From Phycisphaerales bacterium (GTDB lineage: Bacteria; Planctomycetota; Phycisphaerae; Phycisphaerales; UBA1924), in the NCBI GenBank assembly GCA_022843545.1, contig JALHNL010000021.1, positions 1 through 37,378 of the forward strand: a stretch of 37,378 bases of DNA, in the 5' to 3' direction. Under the pieces are notes generated by a model. The model had not been told where the DNA came from. It worked only from the letters and a program-made list of their open reading frames with translations, and searched no databases. Below, in pieces: positions 19,091 to 26,413 of the stretch; the first letter of the stretch is position 1, and the number at the start of each line of letters is the position of its first letter. The position numbers were made by a program, and so were the translations under genes.

Positions 19091-19771
19091 TCAATCCGGT
19101 TTGCGGCTTGCCGAGTCGCCCGCGGGCAGCAACTCCACCAGTTCCGCGCTCAGCGCCATCGCCCGGTTGCACAGGCGGTCCACCACGTTGCGATACACGC
19201 CGTAGAAGGTCAGCGCCGGCACCGCCAGCATCAGCCCAAGCAGCGTGTGGAAGAGCGCCTTGGCGATGCCGCTCGAAAGCGCCGCGGGCGACGCCTGCCC
19301 GCCCGCCTCGCCCAGCGCGGCAAACGCGATGATCATCCCCCACACCGTCCCCGCCAGGCCCAGCAGCGGCCCGAGGTTCCCGATCACGCTGAGCAGATCG
19401 ATCTTGCGGAACAGCCGGGCGCACTGCTCGCTGGCGCACAGTTCCGCCGCCTCGCGCATGGCGGGCTTCTGCCCGGGAACCGACAGCGCCGCGTGCACGA
19501 CCTTGCTCACAAACGCCCCGTCCTTCGCCGCCCAGCCGCGCAGTTCGTCGATCCGCCCGTCGCGGATCAGCCCGCGGATCTGGCGTTCGCTCGCCTCCGG
19601 CAAGATCGCCCCCGCGCGGACCTCGATCACGCACCGCGCGATCACCGCCACCGCCACCACCGACCCCAGCACCAGCAGGATCGTGAACAGGTCGAAGGAC
19701 TGCAGAAACAGTTCGCGCAGCCGCAGCCCGCCGCCGGCGTCCTGGGCCAACATCAGCATCGGTTCAAGCAT
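19091..19771 (-). CDS. exbB: MotA/TolQ/ExbB proton channel family protein
   Basis: 226 residues from ATG at 19771 (a GTG at 19804 would add 11 residues that do not look coding). Three membrane helices are visible: one near the N-terminus (FDLFTILLVLGSVVAVAVIA) and two in the C-terminal half (LSVIGNLGPLLGLAGTVWGM and ALFHTLLGLMLAVPALTFYG). The segment GNLGPLLGLAGTVWGMI is the hallmark of the TolQ/ExbB family, and the helix pair surrounds the ExbD helix. A long cytoplasmic loop separates the first helix from the pair, as usual. It is followed by two ExbD genes. Together they make a motor that energises outer-membrane or wall-associated transport; no TonB or TolA is seen here. Confidence 0.92.
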   Translation of the reverse strand: MLEPMLMLAQDAGGGLRLRELFLQSFDLFTILLVLGSVVAVAVIARCVIEVRAGAILPEASERQIRGLIRDGRIDELRGWAAKDGAFVSKVVHAALSVPGQKPAMREAAELCASEQCARLFRKIDLLSVIGNLGPLLGLAGTVWGMIIAFAALGEAGGQASPAALSSGIAKALFHTLLGLMLAVPALTFYGVYRNVVDRLCNRAMALSAELVELLPAGDSASRKPD

Positions 19772-19834
19772 GGGGCGGATGGTAGCGGGCGATTCCCCGC
19801 CCACGCCGACCCGCCCGCACCGCCCGCCCCGCCT

Positions 19835-20005
19835 TCAGTCATCGCTCACGAACTTGTCCACAAACGTCATGATGATGTACGCGATCAGCCACACCGACAC
19901 GCCCGCTACCAGCCCCGCCAGCGGCGAGATGAGCCCGAAGGCCACCAGCGCGACCGCGCCGGCGGCGTAGGGGATCACCTCGGTCCGAAAGAGGCTCCTC
20001 AGCAT
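19835..20005 (-). CDS. Small membrane protein, 56 residues
   Basis: A short frame read from ATG at 20005 to TGA at 19835. The product starts MLRSLFRTEVIPYAAG, contains one or two hydrophobic helices (AVALVAFGLISPLAGLVAGV, then WLIAYIIMTFV) and ends in a charged DKFVSDD tail. It lies in the same direction as its neighbours, 29 bp after the AbgT stop and 63 bp before exbB, so it fits as a member of that operon. The hydrophobic-then-charged pattern and tight spacing support a real gene. I know no family for it. It could be an accessory subunit of the transporter or of the ExbB-ExbD motor; neither is shown. Confidence 0.6.
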   Translation of the reverse strand: MLRSLFRTEVIPYAAGAVALVAFGLISPLAGLVAGVSVWLIAYIIMTFVDKFVSDD

Positions 20006-20034
20006 GGGCGAACGGTCCGCTCAGATCCGAAAAC

Positions 20035-21951
20035 TCACGACCCCCCGGCCGTGTACGACAGCGGCGCATCGGGCCCCAGCGGCCAGCCCGCGAAGTACCA
20101 GATCAACAGGAACCCGGTCCACACGATCCAGAGCGCGACCGAGTAGGGGAGCATCAGCGAGATCAGGCTCCCCAGCCCCGCGTCTTTCTTGTACTTCTGC
20201 AGCACCACCAGGATGATCAGCAGGTAACTGTTCAGCGGGGTGATGATGTTCACCACGCTGTCCCCGATGCGGTACGCCGCCGTCGTCAGTTCCGGGCTCT
20301 TGCCCACGAACATGAACATCGGGATGAAGATCGGCGCCATCACCGCGAACTTGCTCAGCATCCCGCTCAGCGCAAAGTCACCCGCCACCACCAGCAGCAC
20401 GAACAGCACCAGCAGCACCGGCACGGGCACGTCGGCCTTCAGCAGCAGTTCTCCGCCCGCGAAGGCGAACATGCGGTCCAGCCCCGTGTACGTGAAATAC
20501 GCCACGAACTGACCCATGAAGAACGCGATCGTCAGCACCGGAACGATCGACCGGATGCCGTGATAAATCCCCTCGATGAAGTCCTTTTGCGAGCGCAGCG
20601 AGCCCGTCACCAGCCCATACGCCATCCCGGGCAGCAGGAACGCGAAGAAGATCATCGGCACGATCACCTGGCTCCACCGATCCCCCGGTCGCTCGGTCAT
20701 CGAGCTCTTGCCCGCCGCCGCCACCGTGTAGCCCACCTGCTCCACCACAGGCTTGCCGTCCGGCCCGATCACCGGCTTGTGGTCCTCGCCCATCTTGAGC
20801 ACGTCCGCCTGACGGAACAGGTTCTGATCCGCCGGCACCGCGTTGTGCTCGGGCCCCTTCACGATCTTCACCGGCGTGGTGCTGGGCACCTGCCCGGTCG
20901 CCAGAGTCGGCACGCCCTGCCCGCTCAGCGGCCCGCCCGGGGTCAGGATCAGCGTCGCGAACACGCCCAGCACCGCCGCCAGCGTCACACCCGCGGCCAC
21001 CAGCCCGCTCTTCTCCTTGCCCGTCAGCGCCATGGTGGTCAGCGCCGAAGTGTCCTGGCTCTCGATCGGGCTGGTCCGCTTCAGTCGAGGCTCGATCAAG
21101 TAGTCCGTCACGATCCAGCCCACCAGCGTCACAATCACCGCCGAAGCCGCCTTGAAGTACAGGTTGTGCGTCACCAGCACGTCCGGGTAGGTCTTGTCCA
21201 GGATGTGCGCCGATTGCGTCGCCACACCCGCCAGGAACCCGTCCGCCGCCGTCGGGAACAGCCCGCCCCCGAAGCCGCCCGCCACCCCGGCGAACACCGC
21301 CGCCAGACCCGCGATCGGATGCCGCCCCATCGCCAGATACAGCGCCGCCGCCAGCGGCGGCAGGATGATGTACCCCGCGTCGCTCGCCACGCTCGAGTTG
21401 GCCCCGATGAACACGATCACCGGCGTCAGCACCCGCTTGGGCGTCAGCATCGCCAGCCACCGCATGAACGCCGCAAACAGCCCCAGCTTTTCCGCCAGAC
21501 CGATCCCCAGCATCCCCACGAAAACCAGCCCCAGCGCGGGCAAGCTCGTGAAGTTCCGGATCATCGAAGACAACATCCAGTACACGCCGTCATCCGTCAG
21601 CAGGCTCCGGGGCTCCAGCGGCGATCCCACGTCCACGATCTCCGTCGTCGGCTTCCCGTCAGCGTCCAGCTTCTTGACCATCACCGCCTTGCCGTCCGCA
21701 CCCAGCACGGGCTTGCCGTCCGCGTCGGTCTTCTCCACCATCGCCACGCGCAGTTGCACCGGCTGCACCTTCCAGCCCACCCGCGTGCCCACCTCCGCCG
21801 CCACGATCACCAGGAACGCCAGGATCACGAAGATCAGCGCGGGCTCGGGCAGCTTGTTCCCCAGCCACTCAATCCGGTCCAGGATGCCCCTGCGTGTCGG
21901 AGTGGGGGTGGGCTTGGAATCGGGGCTCGGCGCGGGAGAGGGTGAAGTCAC
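20035..21951 (-). CDS. AbgT-family transporter with extra hydrophilic loops
   Basis: 638 residues. The GTG at 21951 is chosen because AGAGGAG lies about 5 bp upstream; longer starts have no such site. Known AbgT members import p-aminobenzoyl-glutamate or export sulfonamides, using the ion gradient. Family blocks include ALGLVFVGMLGIGLAEKLG, FIGANSSVASDAGYIILPPL, HPIAGLAAVFAGVAGGFGG and, near the end, GDSVVNIITPLNSYL. Two hydrophilic insertions enlarge it beyond the usual 500-odd residues: about 68-118 and 340-425. Both carry DGKPV units (DADGKPVLGADGK; DGKPVVEQ). The N-terminus is a Pro/Ser/Thr-rich tail. The substrate is uncertain. It heads the run of genes that leads into exbB-exbD-exbD. 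Confidence 0.88.
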   Translation of the reverse strand: MTSPSPAPSPDSKPTPTPTRRGILDRIEWLGNKLPEPALIFVILAFLVIVAAEVGTRVGWKVQPVQLRVAMVEKTDADGKPVLGADGKAVMVKKLDADGKPTTEIVDVGSPLEPRSLLTDDGVYWMLSSMIRNFTSLPALGLVFVGMLGIGLAEKLGLFAAFMRWLAMLTPKRVLTPVIVFIGANSSVASDAGYIILPPLAAALYLAMGRHPIAGLAAVFAGVAGGFGGGLFPTAADGFLAGVATQSAHILDKTYPDVLVTHNLYFKAASAVIVTLVGWIVTDYLIEPRLKRTSPIESQDTSALTTMALTGKEKSGLVAAGVTLAAVLGVFATLILTPGGPLSGQGVPTLATGQVPSTTPVKIVKGPEHNAVPADQNLFRQADVLKMGEDHKPVIGPDGKPVVEQVGYTVAAAGKSSMTERPGDRWSQVIVPMIFFAFLLPGMAYGLVTGSLRSQKDFIEGIYHGIRSIVPVLTIAFFMGQFVAYFTYTGLDRMFAFAGGELLLKADVPVPVLLVLFVLLVVAGDFALSGMLSKFAVMAPIFIPMFMFVGKSPELTTAAYRIGDSVVNIITPLNSYLLIILVVLQKYKKDAGLGSLISLMLPYSVALWIVWTGFLLIWYFAGWPLGPDAPLSYTAGGS

Positions 21952-22046
21952 GGACACTCCTCTGAGGGGGGTGAAGGTCAGCCAAAATAGCACATTTCCG
22001 CCCCGCCCGCCGCTCGCGCCCACCCGCCGTTCATTAGACTCTCCCC

Positions 22047-22646
22047 ATGGCCGCTACCCCATCCACCATGCTCCCGCTCGGTACGCACGCTCCGGACTTC
22101 GCGCTGCCCGACCCGGCCGGACGCCTCTACGCCCGTGACGACTTCCGCTCCGCCCCCGCCTTGGTCGTCATGTTCATCTGCAACCACTGCCCCTTCGTCA
22201 AGCACCTGCGCGATGCGCTGGCCGCCTTCGGCCGCGAGTGCCAGGCCAAGGGCGTCGCCGTCGTCGCCATCAACAGCAACGACGTCGCCAAGTACCCCGA
22301 CGACAGCCCGCCCAAAATGGCCGAGGAGGCCCGCGCCGCGGGCTACACCTTCCCCTACCTGTTCGACGAGTCACAGGGTGTGGCCAAGGCCTACCGCGCA
22401 GCCTGCACGCCCGACTTCTTCCTCTTTGACCGCTCGCGCAAACTGGTTTACCGCGGGCAGTTCGACGACAGCCGCCCCGCCACCCGCTCCCAGCCCGGCT
22501 CGGGCGCGCCCGTCACCGGCGCCGACCTCCGCGCCGCCCTCGACGCCGTCCTCTCCGGGCACGCACCGACCGCGCAGCAAAAGCCCAGCATCGGCTGCAA
22601 CATCAAGTGGAAGCCGGGCAACGAGCCCGATTACTACACGTCGTGA
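22047..22646 (+). CDS. Thioredoxin-like (AhpC/redoxin type) protein
   Basis: 199 residues, ATG at 22047. A thioredoxin fold with the redox pair C45-N-H-C48 in VVMFICNHCPFVKHL, a pattern typical of a widespread thioredoxin-like family with the CNHCP motif. The cis-Pro region follows in ACTPDFFLFD. The C-terminal 50 residues (from GQFDDSRPATRS to the CNIKWKPGNEPDY end) are characteristic of that family and hold another cysteine. No signal peptide, so it is probably cytoplasmic. It may act as a thiol reductase or peroxidase; the exact reaction is not established. It is convergent with tsf (18 bp apart). Confidence 0.87.
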   Translation: MAATPSTMLPLGTHAPDFALPDPAGRLYARDDFRSAPALVVMFICNHCPFVKHLRDALAAFGRECQAKGVAVVAINSNDVAKYPDDSPPKMAEEARAAGYTFPYLFDESQGVAKAYRAACTPDFFLFDRSRKLVYRGQFDDSRPATRSQPGSGAPVTGADLRAALDAVLSGHAPTAQQKPSIGCNIKWKPGNEPDYYTS

Positions 22647-22664
22647 TCGAAGGGGAAGCGGGGC

Positions 22665-23474
22665 TTAGCCCTGCTCGCCCACCGCCCAGCGCCAGAACCC
22701 GTGGATCGTGCCCTTGCCCACCAGGTCCTTGACCTTCTTGGTCGGGTCCTTGATGAACGGCTGCTCGATCAGCGCCACATCCTCGAAGAACTTGCGCATC
22801 CCGCCCTCGACGATCTTCTCGGCGATGTCCTTGGGCTTGCCGCTCTCCATCGCCTGCTCGATGCGGAACTTGCGCTCCTTCTCGATCACCTCCGCCGGCA
22901 CGTCAGCCGCCGACACGCCCTTGGGCGTGATGGGGTTGGCGACCACGTGCATGCCCAGGTCCTTGAGCAGCTCGGGCGTCACGCCCGCGCCCTTGAGCAG
23001 CACGCCGGTCTTGCCGTCGTGGTGAACGTAGAACCCGAAGACCGTGCCCGCCCCGCCGGCGATGTGCTCGCCGCGGGCCAGTTGCAACTGCTCGCCGGTC
23101 TTGATCCGCAGGTCGTCCAGCGCGCCCTGGGCGTCGCCCACGCCCGACAGCTTGCCCGCCGGCTGCTTCAGACCGCCGTCGGCGATCTTCTGCGCAAGCG
23201 CGATGAAGAGGTCGTTCTTCGCCGTGAAGTCGGTGTTCGCACGCAGCTCGATGATCGCCGCGCTCGCGTTGCCCGGAGCGATCGCCACCGCGATCCGCCC
23301 CTCGCCCGCGGGCTTGGCCTCCTTCGAGTCCATCTTGCCCTTCATCTTCTTGCGCAGCAGGTCCTCGGCCGCGCTCTGGTCGCCCTTGGCTTCCACCAGG
23401 GCGCCCTTGCACTCCATCATCGAGAGCCCCGTCTTGTTGCGGAGCTTCATCACGTCGGCGGCGGTGATTTCCAT
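22665..23474 (-). CDS. tsf: Translation elongation factor Ts
   Basis: 269 residues, ATG at 23474. EF-Ts exchanges GDP for GTP on EF-Tu. The N-terminal UBA-like domain (ITAADVMKLRNKTGLSMMEC) and the core signature NTDFTAKNDLFIALAQ are intact. The C-terminal part ends in the expected EQPFIKDPTKKVKDLV segment. Length is normal. It is downstream of rpsB in the classical rpsB-tsf order, with a 155-bp gap that contains two hairpins and could allow differential expression. Confidence 0.97.
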   Translation of the reverse strand: MEITAADVMKLRNKTGLSMMECKGALVEAKGDQSAAEDLLRKKMKGKMDSKEAKPAGEGRIAVAIAPGNASAAIIELRANTDFTAKNDLFIALAQKIADGGLKQPAGKLSGVGDAQGALDDLRIKTGEQLQLARGEHIAGGAGTVFGFYVHHDGKTGVLLKGAGVTPELLKDLGMHVVANPITPKGVSAADVPAEVIEKERKFRIEQAMESGKPKDIAEKIVEGGMRKFFEDVALIEQPFIKDPTKKVKDLVGKGTIHGFWRWAVGEQG

Positions 23475-23571
23475 CTTCGGTCTCCGTCTTCGTCTGGTCC
23501 GTGTGCGGTTGGAACTCGTGCGTACGTCAGTTCAGAGATCGCTGAGGTGTGCGTCGGGACCACCGCCCCGT

Positions 23572-23624
23572 GCCCGGGCCTTCCCGGGCGCGTGATCTGT
23601 GGTCGGTGTACGGCCCGTCGGGCC
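23572..23624 (-). promoter_or_regulatory. Two hairpins in the rpsB-tsf spacer
   Basis: Two perfect short stem-loops: GCCCGGG/CCCGGGC with a 4-nt loop (23572-23589) and GGCCC/GGGCC with a 3-nt loop (23612-23624). They lie between the rpsB stop (23630) and the tsf start (23474), the first about 100 bp before tsf. They could be a partial terminator or RNA-processing site balancing S2 and EF-Ts levels. There is no U-tract. Confidence 0.45.
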
Positions 23625-23629
23625 GGGGC

Positions 23630-24481
23630 TCAGCCCTTCGCGGGGCTCGCTTCGTCGGCCGGGGCCGCCGTCGGCTCATCAGCGCGGAACTGCGCGCGAC
23701 GCGAGCGACGCGGCCCGCCATCGGCGCCCGCCAGCATCTCGCGACCCACGTCCTGCGCCTGCGCGCCGCCGGAGGTCTTCGCCTCATCCTTCGCCGAGCG
23801 GGCGGTCTTGCCGTCCGAGACGGCCAGGCACAGTTCGCGGATGATCACGTCGATCGCACGCATCGAGTCGTCGTTGCCCGGGATGGCGATGTCCGCCAGG
23901 TCCGGGTCGCCGTCGGTGTCGATCAGGCAGATCGTCGGGATGCCCAGCTTCTTGGCTTCCTTCAGGGCGTTCAGCTCGCGGCGAACGTCGATGATCACCA
24001 TCGCGCCCGGCAGCTTCTCCATCCCGCGGATGCCGTCCAGGTTCGTCTTGATCTTGTCCAGTTCGCGGCGCAGCTGGCTTTCCATCTTCTTGGAGTAGCT
24101 CGCGAAGTTGTCCCGGTCGCGGATCGCTTCCAGCTCCATGAGCCGCTTCAGCCGCGAACGGATGGTGCGGAAGTTGGTGAGCGTCCCGCCCAGCCAGCGC
24201 TCCGTCACCCAGTGCATCTTCACATCGCCCACGCGCTGCTGCAGAACGTCCCGGGCCTGACGCTTCGTGCCTACGAAGCACACGTCCTTGCCTTCCGCCA
24301 CCACGCGAGTGATGAACTTCTTCGCCAGCAGGAGACCCTTGATCGTCTCCTTGATGTCGATGATGTGGATCCCGTTCCGCTTGCCCCAGATGTACGGGGC
24401 CATCTTCGGGTTCCAGCCCGCCGCACGCTGACCAAAGTGAATGCCCGACTCGATCAGATCCTGAACCAGTTGCGAAGCCAT
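23630..24481 (-). CDS. rpsB: 30S ribosomal protein S2
   Basis: 283 residues, ATG at 24481. Core of the small-subunit protein S2. Family signatures are LIESGIHFGQRAAGWNPKMAP at the start (reading LIESGIHFGQRAAGWNPKM), VCFVGTKRQARDVLQQ, WLGGTLTNFRTI and VIIDVRRELNALKEAKKLGI. The body to about residue 225 is standard. The last about 55 residues are an Ala/Arg/Glu-rich low-complexity extension not found in most S2 proteins but common in planctomycetes. First gene of the rpsB-tsf pair. The upstream 314 bp hold its promoter and leader. Confidence 0.97.
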   Translation of the reverse strand: MASQLVQDLIESGIHFGQRAAGWNPKMAPYIWGKRNGIHIIDIKETIKGLLLAKKFITRVVAEGKDVCFVGTKRQARDVLQQRVGDVKMHWVTERWLGGTLTNFRTIRSRLKRLMELEAIRDRDNFASYSKKMESQLRRELDKIKTNLDGIRGMEKLPGAMVIIDVRRELNALKEAKKLGIPTICLIDTDGDPDLADIAIPGNDDSMRAIDVIIRELCLAVSDGKTARSAKDEAKTSGGAQAQDVGREMLAGADGGPRRSRRAQFRADEPTAAPADEASPAKG

Positions 24482-24795
24482 CTGTACCTCTCGTTCAGCG
24501 ACACCGGCGTCGGTGGTTCGAGTCTGACGGCGGGACGACCCCTCGGGTCCGTCCGTGGCCCGTCAAACACTGACGCACAAGGGCGCTTCAGGGTGCCCGG
24601 CAAGCCGGGCGGTGTGTTCACGGCGGTCGGCCCACCAGGGCCCCTCGCCGGCGCGCGGTTCGAACCATCCGCACGCGGTCGATACTAGGCGCGGCACCCC
24701 CCAGCCGGTCGGCTCACCGCGCCGACCCAGCCCAGAGCCACCGCCTCCACATCCCAACAGATACCGATCAGAATGCAAACAAGCCCGACCACGCC
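24482..24795. other. Spacer upstream of rpsB, no convincing gene
   Basis: This 314-bp stretch lies between the YggS stop and the rpsB start, both on the minus strand. It should hold the rpsB promoter and leader. On the minus strand a TAGTAT at about 24686-24681 could be a -10 box, but I find no good -35 partner. A 78-codon frame here (24799-24563) has biased, repetitive composition and I do not believe it. Confidence 0.4.
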
Positions 24796-25716
24796 TCACA
24801 CCTCTTCAGACTCGTCCGCATCATCCCCCGGCCCGCGGCGTCCCTCGCCCACCAGGGCCGACCCCACCCGCACCAGGTTCGCCCCCTCGCTGATCGCCAC
24901 CTCGTAGTCCCCCGACATCCCCATCGAAAGGATGTTGAACACCCCCGGCGGCCCCGCGATCCCCGAGCGGCGCATGTCCTCGAACAGTTCGCGCGTACGG
25001 GCGAACACGGGTCGGGCCTTCTCCGGGTCAGGGTGGTAGGGGGCCATGGTCATCAGCCCGCGGATGCGGACGTTGGCCATGGTCATGATCTCCTCGGCCA
25101 GCCGCCCCGCCGCCGCGGGGGCGCACCCGAATTTGCTTTCCTCGCCCGACGAGTTCACCTGGATGAGCACGTCGCACACGCGGTCGAGCTTCAACCCCGC
25201 CGCCTGGATCTCCTCGGCCAGCCGCAGCGAGTCCATGGAGTGCACCAGCCGGCACACCTCCATCGCCTTCTTCGCCTTGTTGCGCTGCAGGTGCCCGATC
25301 ATGTGCCAGCGCACGCCCTGCTGCGTCGAAATGGGCACGGGCCCCGCGCCCTTCGCCGGGGTCGCCAGCAGGCCGCGCTGCCGGGCCAGGTGCTCCTCGA
25401 TCGCCGAGGCCCGCTGCAGCAGTTGCTGCACGTGATTCTCGCCGAAGTCGCGCACGCCCAGTTGCAGCAGTTCGCGGATCTGGTCCACGCCCGCGTACTT
25501 CGTCACCGCGACCAGCAGGATCGACGCCGCGTTCTGCCCGGAGCGCTTCGCCGCCTGCTCGATGCGCTGGCGCACCTCCGCCACGCGGGCGCGCAGGGCC
25601 TCGCCCGTGTACAGCGTCGGGGTTGAAGCGGGCGGGTTGGTCGGATCGGGCGAGGTCATCGCGGTCGCCTCCGGCGCGGCGAAAGACAGAGCGTTGTGGT
25701 CAAGGTGAGCGGTCAC
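24796..25716 (-). CDS. YggS/PLPBP-family pyridoxal-phosphate-binding protein
   Basis: 306 residues from GTG at 25716, chosen because GGAGG lies 5 bp upstream; an ATG at 25728 would place that site inside the gene. Members bind PLP without known catalysis and help keep vitamin B6 and amino-acid pools balanced. The PLP-binding lysine is K73 in LLVAVTKYAG. Other family blocks are LGVRDFGENHVQQLL, WHMIGHLQRNKAKKA, VDVLIQVNSSGEESKFG-like text (CDVLIQVNSSGEESKFGC), GLMTMAPYHPD and SMGMSGDYEVAISEGANLVR near the C-terminus. The first about 35 residues are a disordered addition. It is divergent from the peroxiredoxin gene. Confidence 0.93.
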   Translation of the reverse strand: MTAHLDHNALSFAAPEATAMTSPDPTNPPASTPTLYTGEALRARVAEVRQRIEQAAKRSGQNAASILLVAVTKYAGVDQIRELLQLGVRDFGENHVQQLLQRASAIEEHLARQRGLLATPAKGAGPVPISTQQGVRWHMIGHLQRNKAKKAMEVCRLVHSMDSLRLAEEIQAAGLKLDRVCDVLIQVNSSGEESKFGCAPAAAGRLAEEIMTMANVRIRGLMTMAPYHPDPEKARPVFARTRELFEDMRRSGIAGPPGVFNILSMGMSGDYEVAISEGANLVRVGSALVGEGRRGPGDDADESEEV

Positions 25717-25843
25717 AGGTGCCTCCATGCGGGTGACTCGCGATCCAAGTTGTTCGCATCAGGATACGCCCACACCCGCGCCCGCGGAGACTGACAGGGG
25801 ATGCACACGCTGACATCACGCCCAAGCCGGGGTACCCTCCCGC

Positions 25844-26323
25844 ATGAGCAACGCCCACCTCAAGCCCCGTGCCGATGTCCTCAAGCCCGGCGAAACCGCC
25901 CCGGACTTCACCCTGCCCACCCAGAATCGCGGCGAGTCCTTCAAACTCTCCGACGCCCTGAAGAAGCAGGACGTGGTCATCGGGTTCTTCCCCATGGCCT
26001 TCACCGGCGTCTGCGCCACCGAGATGCAGTGCATCACCAAGGAGCTGCAGCAGAAGGCCGGTTCCGGCGCCCTGGTCATCGGCCTCTCCTGTGACTCGGG
26101 CCCCGCCCTCAAGGCCTGGGCCGACCAGCTCGAACTCAAGCAGACCCTCCTCTCCGACATGCACCGCGAGGTCTGCAAGGCCTACGGGCTCTTCTGGCCC
26201 GACATGAACGTCGCCTGGCGCGGCACCGTCATCGTCGGCAAGGACGGCAAGGTCAAGTGGAGCCAGAAGCGCGAGATCGGCAACGCCATGAACGCGGACG
26301 AAATCCTCGCCGCCATGAGCTGA
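25844..26323 (+). CDS. Peroxiredoxin (AhpE/Bcp-like)
   Basis: 159 residues, ATG at 25844. Reduces hydrogen peroxide and organic peroxides through a reactive cysteine. The active-site motif PxxxTxxC is intact: P50, T54 and C57 in FFPMAFTGVCATEM. The catalytic Arg region lies further on near NVAWRGTVIVGKDG. Additional cysteines at 63 and in LSCDSG could resolve the sulfenic acid. The size is that of the single-domain Bcp/AhpE group. It is divergent from the YggS gene and followed by a clear terminator. Confidence 0.92.
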   Translation: MSNAHLKPRADVLKPGETAPDFTLPTQNRGESFKLSDALKKQDVVIGFFPMAFTGVCATEMQCITKELQQKAGSGALVIGLSCDSGPALKAWADQLELKQTLLSDMHREVCKAYGLFWPDMNVAWRGTVIVGKDGKVKWSQKREIGNAMNADEILAAMS

Positions 26324-26358
26324 TCGCGCCCGTTCTCCCCAATCCGAACCCCTCACCC

Positions 26359-26395
26359 AAGCCCCGGCTCCTCACAGCCGGGGCTTCTTCGTTTC
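26359..26395 (+). terminator. Intrinsic terminator after the peroxiredoxin gene
   Basis: An 11-bp perfect stem (AAGCCCCGGCT with AGCCGGGGCTT) around a 6-nt loop, followed by a T-rich tail (TCTTCGTTT). It lies 36 bp after the peroxiredoxin stop and about 20 bp before the symporter start. The best canonical terminator in the window. Confidence 0.88.
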
Positions 26396-26413
26396 GGTAC
26401 GCTCTAGCCCATC

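Noticed and set aside
24563-24799. A 78-codon minus-strand frame upstream of rpsB
   Set aside because: Repetitive Gly/Arg/Trp composition, no ribosome site, and it occupies the expected rpsB promoter and leader region.
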